Source: an uncultured Coriobacteriales bacterium (GTDB lineage: Bacteria > Actinomycetota > Coriobacteriia > Coriobacteriales > UMGS124). Taken from it: 37,833 nt of DNA. Within the stretch, counting starts at the first letter, position 1, and each line of letters opens with the position of its first letter. Location of the stretch: assembly GCA_934636245.1 (NCBI GenBank), contig CAKUAI010000026.1, positions 1 through 37,833 of the forward strand. The letters run 5' to 3'. Both the position numbers and the translations under genes were made by a program. The notes below the pieces were generated by a model. The model was not told where the DNA came from and did not search any database. It saw only the letters and a list, made by a program, of their open reading frames with translations. Shown here piece after piece: positions 30,934-37,833 of the stretch.

Positions 30934-33141
30934 TTAAATGGCTCGTGCTGCCAGGTTGGCCGTGGAGATGGCCTCAGCGATGTTCCACGGTTCGGCACAG
31001 TCGCCCACCGCAACACAATCTATGCCTGCCGCCGTGATGGCATCGACCAGCTCGGTATTTGGCAGCATGTCGCTGAGATCGACAACGGCATCGGCTTTCA
31101 CGGTTGCGTCTACGCCCGCATCGTTGCGCGTGATGGTGACAAAGCTATCTCCCACCTCGGTAAGAGTTGTGTTCGCGTAGATTGTGCCGCCGTTTGCTGT
31201 GAATGCATTGCGAACGAACTGCTGCACGTTGACTGAATGGCCCTTCTCGAACAGCTCCATGGGATCGGGGGTCACGATGGTTACGTGCTTACCCTTCTTC
31301 TCCAGGTAGATAGCGGTGTCAACGGCGCGTGCGCCGCTACCGAGAACCACGACCTCGGGGCCGCACTCAAGGCTGGGTACCGTCTCGAGCGTAGCGCCCA
31401 TGGTGCCGGCGGTGGGCATCCAGGTTGCCATGGGCTCGACGGCGCCAGTGGCCACAACCACGTAGTCGGGTGCAGCGGCAACTACATCATCGACGGTCAT
31501 CTCAGCGCCCGTCACTACCTCCACGCCGTTGACATCGAGCTCGCGAGCCAGATAAGTCGCCAGGCGCCCCAGGTTCTCGTGCGGGCCCTTGATGGCCTCG
31601 GCCACGGGCAGCGTGCCACCGAGACTGTCGGCCTTCTCGTACAGCGTGACCGCGTGACCGCGCTGGGCGGCAACGCGAGCTGCCTCCATACCGGCGGGTC
31701 CGCCGCCGATGACCATGACCTTCTTGGGAGTTTCGGCGGGTGCGGGGTCGAAGCCCTCGGGCATGACGGGTCCGTAGGCGCGCCAGTTGGCGGCGTTCAC
31801 GCGGCAGTGCTCAAAGGGTACGGTGCCCTTATGGTCAACGTCGTAGAAGCAGTGCAGGCAGCGCGTGCATGGCGCAATCTCGTCGATGCGACCCTCGCGA
31901 AGCTTGTTCACGTATTCGGGATCGACGCACAGGGGACGGTTCATCACGAAGAAGTCGAGCTTGCCCTCCTCAAGAGCCTGCTCAAAGTAGTCCGGAGCCT
32001 GGGCGGGATCCATGTAGGTGGCGGCGCCCACGGGGATGGAGACGGCGCTCTTGATCTCGGCCGCCATGTCGATGCCCAGGCCGCAGCCCGAATGGTTACC
32101 GCGCAGGAGCCCCTGCCAGTGCTTGCTGAAATCATAGCGTCCGCTGTGAGAGTTCATGCCCTCCAAGCCGTTGGCACAGAAATAGAGGTCGCCGGCGAAC
32201 TGGGCAATGTGGGTGAAGGCAGGCCCGATGCGCACGTGAAGCGAGTCGGCGCCGGCATCCTCTAGGATCTTGGCGATAGCCTTGGACTCCTCGATTGAGG
32301 TGAACTCACCATCGTTGCCCAGGTCTTTGTCGTTGCTCTCAATGGCGTTGATGAGTGCTTGCACCACGAAGTCGGGTCCGCATGCTTCCTTGATGGCATG
32401 GATGGTCTCAACGGCCCAGCGTGTGCGGTTCTCCAGGCTCTGGGGGCCATACTCGTCGTCGCGGTTGTTGCGGGTTCGCGACAGGAACGACTGGCCCATG
32501 TTATTGGCGGCCATGTTGAGCTCGATGGCATCGAAACCGTCAGCTTGCAGGCGTTTTGCCAGGTCGACGACCACCTGCTGCCAAGACTGAATCTCCTCGG
32601 TGGAATAGTTGCCGATGAAAGGCTCGGTGTAGTCAAGCGGGCCAATGGGTGCGCCCATGGTGTCAAACTGATAGCCCACGTGTGCGCCGTCGGCATGGAG
32701 CGCCGCGACGAGCCCCTTCACGTCGTATGCGTCATAATCCTGCTTGAGAGGACTCGCCGTCATGTCCCAGAAATTGGCGAAGTCCTCAATCCAGATCATC
32801 TCGACGCCGCCCTTGGCCATGCGCTCGTAATAGGCAAAGTATTCGTCGGGATTGGCATTGAAGAAAGCGAGCTGGAAAGCGGCCGACTTTACCATGCGGT
32901 GATGAAGTTCGATGGGACCGAGTTTCCAGTCCGAGAAAAGCTGCGTCTTGGTGAAATCAGTGATGGAGTTGGTGGTGTAGGAGTAGTCCTGCTCGTTGAG
33001 AACCTGAGTGGTTTCACTCTGGCTTGCAGGCTCATCCTGTGCGTAGGCAGGCGCGATACTCGGTGCAATGCCCAGCCCTGCCGCGCCAACCGCTGCGCCC
33101 GCAACAAACCCACGCCTCGAAACGCTTGTTTGCATACCCAT
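30934..33141 (-). CDS. Tat-exported OYE-type Fe-S flavoprotein (2,4-dienoyl-CoA reductase-like)
   Basis: 735-residue protein with the domain order of the NADH:flavin oxidoreductase/2,4-dienoyl-CoA reductase family: an FMN TIM barrel (residues about 65-400), a 4Fe-4S site and a C-terminal FAD/NAD(P) pair of Rossmann folds (VMVIGGGPAGMEAARVAAQ, and VVVLGSGARAVDTAIYL). The cluster cysteines are C425-x2-C428-x2-C431-x14-C446; FadH has three residues between the second and third. Unusually for the family it has a twin-arginine signal (SRRGFVAG, residues 8-15, cleavage near AYAQ), so it would act outside the membrane. Relatives reduce enoates, bile acids or isoflavones; the substrate here is unknown. 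The ATG has GGGGAG upstream. A LysR gene lies upstream. Confidence 0.9.
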   Translation of the reverse strand: MGMQTSVSRRGFVAGAAVGAAGLGIAPSIAPAYAQDEPASQSETTQVLNEQDYSYTTNSITDFTKTQLFSDWKLGPIELHHRMVKSAAFQLAFFNANPDEYFAYYERMAKGGVEMIWIEDFANFWDMTASPLKQDYDAYDVKGLVAALHADGAHVGYQFDTMGAPIGPLDYTEPFIGNYSTEEIQSWQQVVVDLAKRLQADGFDAIELNMAANNMGQSFLSRTRNNRDDEYGPQSLENRTRWAVETIHAIKEACGPDFVVQALINAIESNDKDLGNDGEFTSIEESKAIAKILEDAGADSLHVRIGPAFTHIAQFAGDLYFCANGLEGMNSHSGRYDFSKHWQGLLRGNHSGCGLGIDMAAEIKSAVSIPVGAATYMDPAQAPDYFEQALEEGKLDFFVMNRPLCVDPEYVNKLREGRIDEIAPCTRCLHCFYDVDHKGTVPFEHCRVNAANWRAYGPVMPEGFDPAPAETPKKVMVIGGGPAGMEAARVAAQRGHAVTLYEKADSLGGTLPVAEAIKGPHENLGRLATYLARELDVNGVEVVTGAEMTVDDVVAAAPDYVVVATGAVEPMATWMPTAGTMGATLETVPSLECGPEVVVLGSGARAVDTAIYLEKKGKHVTIVTPDPMELFEKGHSVNVQQFVRNAFTANGGTIYANTTLTEVGDSFVTITRNDAGVDATVKADAVVDLSDMLPNTELVDAITAAGIDCVAVGDCAEPWNIAEAISTANLAARAI

Positions 33142-33311
33142 GGTGCGCTCCCCTCTCCCTATGTTTCTTGCCGAGTGCGCGGCGAATTTTTCGCCTCAAC
33201 ACCCGACGCATGCGAGCCCCTTTGCTCGCATGTACAAGACATATCAAACCACGTCACGAAAAGAAGGAGAAGCAGCGTTTATGGCTGCGGGCGCAACAAA
33301 ACGGTTGCGCC

Positions 33312-34301
33312 TTAATCAAGCGTCATTTTCTCTCGAGCAAACCTGGTGAAATCACAGGCAATGGCAGCAGAGGGCGAGTCTGCATGGAATGAGACTCCCA
33401 CCTCCCAAGACGGCGCGTCCTCGCCAACAAGTGGCACATGAACATACGAGCAGGCGCCGAAATCGGTTTGGGCACCTCGCGCCTCGACAAGAACCCCGCC
33501 TTGGCCAGAGCGCATCAAACTTGTGGTAAGGGCGGTGTCGGGGTTACCGAAGGTGAGGCGTGCAGTTGGCACATGCGCTTGGAGGAAGGGGGCGAGCTTG
33601 CATTCCACGGAGTTCGACGGGTCAATACCGAAAATGCGCTTGCCAGACAAAGCCGACAGAGGAAGCACAAGGTGTGACGACTCGTTCGTCTCATTTGGCG
33701 TAAAAGCACCGAGCTCCTCAGGGGAAAACGCACTGCGGCTGAACACAACAACAAGGCCACCCACAAAGATTGACTCGAAGACTAAGCCATCGTTAGATGC
33801 GGGCTTCGAGGGCGAGATGGGTGCGGAAGGCTTTTCTGAAACATGGTCAAGGATGCCGGGTGGACCAGCCAGAATAGCGTCTGCCCTGCCTGAGGCCAGC
33901 GCCTCACGCACCGCGTTTGGGGGCAATATCTCTGTTGACAGTTGAACTTCCGGTCTTGCAGCCACGTAGTCCTCGAAAAGCCGTGCCGGTAGGGTAAGTG
34001 CGGCGTTGGCTTCGACGGCAAGACAGATTGAACCAGCCCGGCCACTGGCAAATCGGCTGGATATGTCACGTACGTCGTCAAATTCAGACAGCGCCTGACA
34101 CGCATGTGGGTACACGGCTTTTGCAAGCGAGGTGGGAACGACGCCACGAGCCTTTCTGATAAAGAGCGAGCCGAGTTCTTCCTCAAGGTGCAAAATCGTT
34201 TTGCTGAGAGCTTGGCGCGTCACATAATTTGCCCTGGCAGCTTCAGTGAGAGATTGGTGCTCGTACACAGTCTTAAAGGCTTGCAAATCATGGATGTCCA
34301 C
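33312..34301 (-). CDS. LysR-family transcriptional regulator
   Basis: 329-residue regulator. The N-terminal winged helix-turn-helix reads DIHDLQAFKTVYEHQSLTEA, NYVTRQALSKTILHLEEELG and LFIRKARGVVPT; the C-terminal part is a type-2 periplasmic binding-like effector domain. The GTG at 34301 has GGGGG 4-8 bases upstream and starts as LysR proteins do. It lies 170 bases upstream of the exported OYE-type reductase in the same direction, so it may control that gene; this is inference. Confidence 0.9.
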   Translation of the reverse strand: MDIHDLQAFKTVYEHQSLTEAARANYVTRQALSKTILHLEEELGSLFIRKARGVVPTSLAKAVYPHACQALSEFDDVRDISSRFASGRAGSICLAVEANAALTLPARLFEDYVAARPEVQLSTEILPPNAVREALASGRADAILAGPPGILDHVSEKPSAPISPSKPASNDGLVFESIFVGGLVVVFSRSAFSPEELGAFTPNETNESSHLVLPLSALSGKRIFGIDPSNSVECKLAPFLQAHVPTARLTFGNPDTALTTSLMRSGQGGVLVEARGAQTDFGACSYVHVPLVGEDAPSWEVGVSFHADSPSAAIACDFTRFAREKMTLD

Positions 34302-34501
34302 GTTTCCCCCGTTACGCCATCCCCTGCCGTGGTTTCGCACGAACTAGGAGAATTGTACAACGGCGAAAAGAATGCGTCTCTATGCATGTGCAAAGCTATC
34401 CGTCGGTGAGAGGCGGAGCCTCTCTGCTCGCCATACGGTATGATTCCATGCAGTCACGGTAATCGGTCGCACGCGCGGCATACTGAGAAAGTTGAGGAAG
34501 C

Positions 34502-34972
34502 ATGGCTCACGGCATCGCCGCGCTCAGCTCCGAGCGTCATTATATGGGTTCATTCACGAGCGGCGCCTACGCCACCAATCGTGACCTGCGCCCAGACTAC
34601 GATACACGGCCCAGTGAGGAAACCCGCGCTCGCTGGCAGGCAAACGAGCTCGCAAATCGTACGCGCTATTTGCGCGAGCAGGACGTGCTTGGCCTGGTTA
34701 TTGACTGCCACGAAGCCAAGGAAGAACTTGCTCTCATCGATGCCAAACTTTCTGGCTTGCAGGAGACTGCTGGGCAGAAAGATGCTCTGCAAGGCGATGA
34801 AGCAGCGTCTGCTCGTGAGGCTATCACCCTGCTTGAGGCTCGCCATGGCGAGGCGCTTGCTGTTCGCCAGGCACTTTCTTCGCAATTGCGCAACTTGGGG
34901 ATTTCCCCCAAGGAAGAGGCTGAAATTTGGCGCGAGCTTACCCGCCGAGAAGCCGAAGAAGCAGCTCGCTAG
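34502..34972 (+). CDS. Hypothetical coiled-coil protein
   Basis: 156-residue soluble protein that I do not recognise. Residues 1-45 are polar with little secondary-structure signal; residues about 45-156 are rich in Ala, Glu, Leu and Arg with heptad-like spacing, so a coiled coil is likely (LREQDVLGLVIDCHEAKEEL, EARHGEALAVRQAL). GAGGAAG lies just upstream of the ATG, which favours this frame over the overlapping ORF at 34440-35141. No signal peptide or metal motif is present. Confidence 0.65.
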   Translation: MAHGIAALSSERHYMGSFTSGAYATNRDLRPDYDTRPSEETRARWQANELANRTRYLREQDVLGLVIDCHEAKEELALIDAKLSGLQETAGQKDALQGDEAASAREAITLLEARHGEALAVRQALSSQLRNLGISPKEEAEIWRELTRREAEEAAR

Positions 34973-35533
34973 GGATATCAGTCGCCAAACCCAAAGCGTG
35001 CTGCGGCAAAATCTTGCGTTGGTTCGGCATGCGCTGGGGCCTTGGCCATCCAAAACGCCAAAAGTCTGCGTTATAACGGGCAAGCAGCGAAGGGACGAAC
35101 CATGTCCTCTTCATTTGCCCAGGTACAAGGCTTGGGACTGAAAAGGCTTGAAGGTATCTCAGATTTATAACGCAGACTTTTGTCCATTTCGTGTGCAGTC
35201 CAGTCAAACGGCCCCGTGCACCTGCTGTAATTCTCATGCGGTGATTGCGGCGGGGTTTCCATGGGGACATTGGAGAAAACAATACCTGCTGTGATGTTGT
35301 GATTTCGGCGCGTTTGAATGGCTCCCCGGTCTTATGTCGCAGGAGGCATGAGTGCTCGCATAGTAGTAGTAGTATCGCGTCGCGTGGGTGGCCAAAGCCC
35401 ACAAATCACTTCAATCGGCTTTCATTGTGAATTATGTCAGCCTGCACTGGGTCTGAACAGACTTTTCCCCAGCTAACCATATAGTGGGCTCTAAATGTCA
35501 TTGAGACGACTGATAGACAGAAGGAGCTTTACC
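34973..35533. other. Non-coding stretch with an inverted-repeat element
   Basis: 561 bases with no credible gene. It holds the 124-bp inverted-repeat element at 35059-35182, a short TAG microsatellite near 35362, and the leader of the winged-helix gene. A TATAGT near 35482 is a possible -10 without a clear -35. Confidence 0.5.
35059..35182. repeat. 124-bp element bounded by a perfect 18-bp inverted repeat
   Basis: CAAAAGTCTGCGTTATAA at 35059-35076 and its exact complement at 35165-35182 enclose 88 bases. The interior has a GGGCAA/TTGCCC pair and two AAGGCTTG copies but no ORF. It resembles a small non-autonomous mobile element or a large stem-loop; I see no target duplication at the edges. 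Confidence 0.55.
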
Positions 35534-36007
35534 ATGAACGATGCATCCAAGACTCTTGCACAGATGAAGAAGGCCAACAAGCTCGTGCAGCTTGCTTTCC
35601 GTAAGAACGGCCCCAAGAGCTTCAAGCGCGGCCAGGGCCTGCTGCTCAACGCCCTGCGCAACAACGATGGCACCCTGACCCGTGACGACCTTATCTGGAT
35701 CATGGGCTGCGACCGCTGCGAGCTCAAGGGCGTTGTGAAGAAGGCCGTGCGCAACGGTTACGTCACTTTTGAGAACGATGAGGAGCACGGCTACTCCGTG
35801 AAGCTCACCGACCTGGGTCGTCAGCTTGCCGAGAAGCGCGTCGCCGCCAATGATCGCACTGCCGAGGAGATTGTTTCCTGCCTGAATGCTGAGGAGATTG
35901 CCCAACTCAACGCCATCACCGAGAAGCTCATCCTCGGTTGCAAGGCTCAGGGCATCTGCGGTAAGAAGAAGGGCTACAAGTACAACCGTGAGACCACCAG
36001 CTGCTAA
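35534..36007 (+). CDS. MarR-like winged-helix protein
   Basis: 157-residue basic protein with a winged helix-turn-helix: RGQGLLLNALRNNDGTLTRD, DLIWIMGCDRCELKGVVKKA and the wing GYVTFENDEEHGYSVKLTD, followed by LGRQLAEKR and a C-terminal helical dimerisation part. This fits the MarR family. Cys residues occur as CDRC and in a CKAQGIC tail, so redox or metal sensing is conceivable but unproven. AAGGAG is 7 bases before the ATG, and codon use is strongly biased toward C- and G-ending codons, as in well-expressed genes. The target is unknown. Confidence 0.75.
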   Translation: MNDASKTLAQMKKANKLVQLAFRKNGPKSFKRGQGLLLNALRNNDGTLTRDDLIWIMGCDRCELKGVVKKAVRNGYVTFENDEEHGYSVKLTDLGRQLAEKRVAANDRTAEEIVSCLNAEEIAQLNAITEKLILGCKAQGICGKKKGYKYNRETTSC

Positions 36008-36087
36008 GTAACGAGCGCGGGCAGTTTTCTGGCGCGAATTTTTGGCTCGATACCGCCGCGAAAACGGGGTTCTCCAGCCGCAATGAC

Positions 36088-36127
36088 GAGCGTCCGGATG
36101 CCAGAAGGTGTCCGGGCGCTCTTTTTT
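36088..36127 (+). terminator. Rho-independent terminator of the MarR-like gene
   Basis: GAGCGTCCGGA pairs with TCCGGGCGCTC around a loop and is followed by six T. Confidence 0.88.
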
Positions 36128-36249
36128 GTAGATGTAGACCTTATCCAAAAGGACAAAATGCCTGGTAGTTGCATGGTAATAATCGACAGCTGCGTTTTGC
36201 CAATCTCACACTCAGCAAACCAAGACTGCCTGGGATGATGGCGGCGCTA

Positions 36250-36792
36250 TCAAACGATGTCAGCGCGCTCGAGTCTGGGACACTCTGCGGGGACGGCGCC
36301 TTGCAGCCATGCGTGGGAAAAACCACGTGGCAGGATAAGGGGCATGCGAGGATGTATGGGCAGGATATTGGGGCTGGCTGAAACGGTCACGACGGAGAAT
36401 CGATCGCCTTGGTATACGCCCGCCATCAAGAACACGGGCATATCGGCTACGCGGAAAAGCACGTCGCCTTGCGGGGACGGTTCCCATATTCCGCGTGTTG
36501 GCACCAGGCAGCGCCGTGCGCGTGACCAGAATCCCCGCCCCTGTTTTTCCTGCTCGAAGAGCTTTTCACTGCGGGCGTTAAAGACGGGCTTGTTTCCGGT
36601 GGGTGGTGGAAAACCCCACAACAGGGTGCGGCACTCCATGCCGCCCGCACCGCCAACAATAACCGGCGCGACGCCATTGGGCCAAACGGGTTCGACGGCC
36701 TCTCCTTTGGGAAAACCAGCTCGGCGGCCAGCGTTCCATGAGGCAAGGGCGGCAACGACCTCCGCCTCCGTCAGCGGTTGAAACTCATGCAC
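36250..36792 (-). CDS. SRAP (YedK/HMCES-like) domain protein lacking Cys2
   Basis: 180-residue protein of the SOS response-associated peptidase family, whose members protect abasic DNA by linking to it through Cys2. Three of the four active-site positions are visible: N72 in FNARSEK, E104 in GIWEPS and H147 in PIHPRMPL. The usual MCGR start is absent. The GTG at 36792 has AGGAGG 8 bases upstream and gives MHEFQPLTEAE, so residue 2 is His. No upstream in-frame start supplies a Cys in position 2. It is divergent from a radical-SAM gene, with 90 bases between the starts. Confidence 0.82.
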   Translation of the reverse strand: MHEFQPLTEAEVVAALASWNAGRRAGFPKGEAVEPVWPNGVAPVIVGGAGGMECRTLLWGFPPPTGNKPVFNARSEKLFEQEKQGRGFWSRARRCLVPTRGIWEPSPQGDVLFRVADMPVFLMAGVYQGDRFSVVTVSASPNILPIHPRMPLILPRGFSHAWLQGAVPAECPRLERADIV

Positions 36793-36882
36793 GGATGCCG
36801 CCTCCTGCCTTTTACTTGTCTGGTCGGCGATTATGATAACGCATGACCACGCGCCGAAGTCCGCATCTGAGAGGACCACCCT

Positions 36883-37746
36883 GTGCATCTTGTTCAAGCA
36901 AAGACTATTCTCTCTGCGAGCAACGGCATCAACGTCTATCGTGGCTGCACCCACGGCTGCATCTATTGCGACAGCCGTAGCGATTGCTACAACATGAACC
37001 ACGACTTCGAAGACGTCGAGGTCAAGGCGAACGCCCCACAGCTTCTCGAACGCGCTCTTGCTTCCAAGCGCAAGAAGTGCATGGTGGGAACCGGGGCAAT
37101 GGGCGATCCATACAACCCGCTTGAGCTCGAGCTTCGGCTATGGCGTCAGTGTTTGGAAATCATCGACCGGCGTGGTTTTGGCGCCACGCTCCTCACCAAG
37201 TCGGACTGCTTTTTGCGCGACATCGATCTTTTGGCTTCCATTAACGACAAAAGCAAGGCAGTGGTGCAGATGACTCTCACCACGGCTGACGAGGATCTGT
37301 GTCGCATCGTGGAGCTGAACGTCTCGACAACGGCCGAGCGATATCGCGCTCTGAAGGCCCTTCAGGAAGCCGGCGTTCCCAACGTCGTGTGGCTGTGCCC
37401 GCTCCTCCCCTACATCAACGACACGCCGGAGAACCTGCGGGGCATTCTTGACATGTGCTTTGATGCGGGCACGAAGGGCATCGTTATGTTTGACGCAGGC
37501 CTTACCCTGCGCGATGGCAACCGTGCATACTTCTACCAGGCGCTCGATCGTCACTTCCCTGGTCTTCGCGAGGTATACGAGCGCACGTACGGTCTTTCGT
37601 ATGCGATCCAGAGCCCCCGCGCGGCGCAACTCATGGCGATGTTCCACGAGGAGTGCGAGCGGCGAGGGGTTCTTCATACGCCCAATGAGGTCTTCTCCTA
37701 CCTGCGTGAATATCCTCAGCCATATGAGCAGCTCAGTTTGTTTTAA
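36883..37746 (+). CDS. Radical SAM protein (spore photoproduct lyase-like family)
   Basis: 287-residue radical-SAM enzyme. The 4Fe-4S motif is CTHGCIYC (C22, C26, C29) in NVYRGCTHGCIYCDSR, with an aromatic residue before the last Cys as usual. GTGAMGDPYNPLE and the TLLTKSDCFLRD segment fit the SPL/Rv2578c-like group. The reaction is not known; DNA repair is possible, as in spore photoproduct lyase, and the divergent SRAP gene agrees. The GTG at 36883 has GAGAGG 8-10 bases upstream. Confidence 0.87.
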   Translation: MHLVQAKTILSASNGINVYRGCTHGCIYCDSRSDCYNMNHDFEDVEVKANAPQLLERALASKRKKCMVGTGAMGDPYNPLELELRLWRQCLEIIDRRGFGATLLTKSDCFLRDIDLLASINDKSKAVVQMTLTTADEDLCRIVELNVSTTAERYRALKALQEAGVPNVVWLCPLLPYINDTPENLRGILDMCFDAGTKGIVMFDAGLTLRDGNRAYFYQALDRHFPGLREVYERTYGLSYAIQSPRAAQLMAMFHEECERRGVLHTPNEVFSYLREYPQPYEQLSLF

Positions 37747-37771
37747 ATACTCTCGTGCTAGGGAGACAATG

Positions 37772-37807
37772 AAAAAGTCCCCCGAACGGCTCCAGCGGGG
37801 TCGGGAC
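37772..37807 (-). terminator. Probable terminator of a gene beyond the window
   Basis: On the minus strand GTCCCGACCCC pairs imperfectly with GGGGGAC and is followed by five T. It would end a minus-strand transcript that starts outside the window. Confidence 0.45.
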
Positions 37808-37833
37808 CGACGCGCGGGGTGCGGGCGCCTTGT

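Noticed and set aside
34440..35141. 233-codon plus-strand ORF overlapping the coiled-coil gene
   Set aside because: No ribosome site, Ser/Arg/Pro-rich out-of-frame composition, and the frame at 34502 has a ribosome site and normal composition.
35362..35375. TAG microsatellite as a phase-variable tract
   Set aside because: Only about four repeats, far from any start or promoter that it could switch.

Overview
The window looks like chromosome of a high-GC, anaerobic Gram-positive of the Coriobacteriia, probably the Eggerthellaceae (inference). The evidence is three Tat-exported redox or unknown proteins, a 12-helix-type membrane LuxR regulator divergent from an exported FAD reductase, an exported Old-Yellow-Enzyme-type reductase, a secreted multihaem protein, strong Shine-Dalgarno sites and Rho-independent hairpins. 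No phage, IS element, CRISPR array or rRNA was seen; one tRNA (Ile, GAT) is present.

Positions 1-10.7 kb hold a purine/xanthine block. A minus-strand operon encodes a three-subunit xanthine-dehydrogenase-type molybdenum hydroxylase (FAD, 2Fe-2S and Mo subunits), then YqeC, YqeB and XdhC. A MocA-like cytidylyltransferase is divergent from it and an NCS2 uracil/xanthine permease lies beyond. YqeB/YqeC mark the so-called selenium-dependent molybdenum hydroxylase systems. Two operon genes (FAD subunit, yqeC) have no usable ATG/GTG/TTG but have a strong ribosome site before ATT and ATC. An AlkA-like glycosylase and a cation diffusion facilitator follow downstream.

Positions 10.7-15.1 kb hold the most unusual part. 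It encodes a Sec-exported protein with three CxxCH haem sites fused to a sulfite-oxidase-type molybdopterin fold and its dimerisation domain. Next come a second, exported stand-alone copy of the molybdopterin fold and a stand-alone dimerisation domain with no signal peptide. The last two are in the same frame, separated by one TAA codon and 30 bases. A tRNA-Ile and a YeiH-family (putative sulfate/sulfite exporter) gene follow.

Positions 15.1-24.5 kb carry an FMN alpha-hydroxyacid dehydrogenase, an Eis-like acetyltransferase, a GGQ release-factor-like protein, a Tat-exported FAD reductase with its divergent membrane LuxR regulator, a methyltransferase/TetR pair with a clear operator-promoter, and a DUF3737 beta-helix protein.

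Positions 24.5-37.8 kb carry a fructokinase-like PfkB kinase behind three copies of a 13-bp box, a Tat-exported protein of unknown function, a HAD phosphatase, an HSL-type esterase, an AT-rich non-coding stretch, the Tat-exported OYE-type reductase with a LysR gene, a coiled-coil hypothetical, a 124-bp inverted-repeat element, a MarR-like winged-helix protein, and a divergent SRAP (lacking Cys2)/radical-SAM pair. A double-hairpin repeat of about 75 bp occurs at both 2-77 and 30846-30919 with covarying stem bases.
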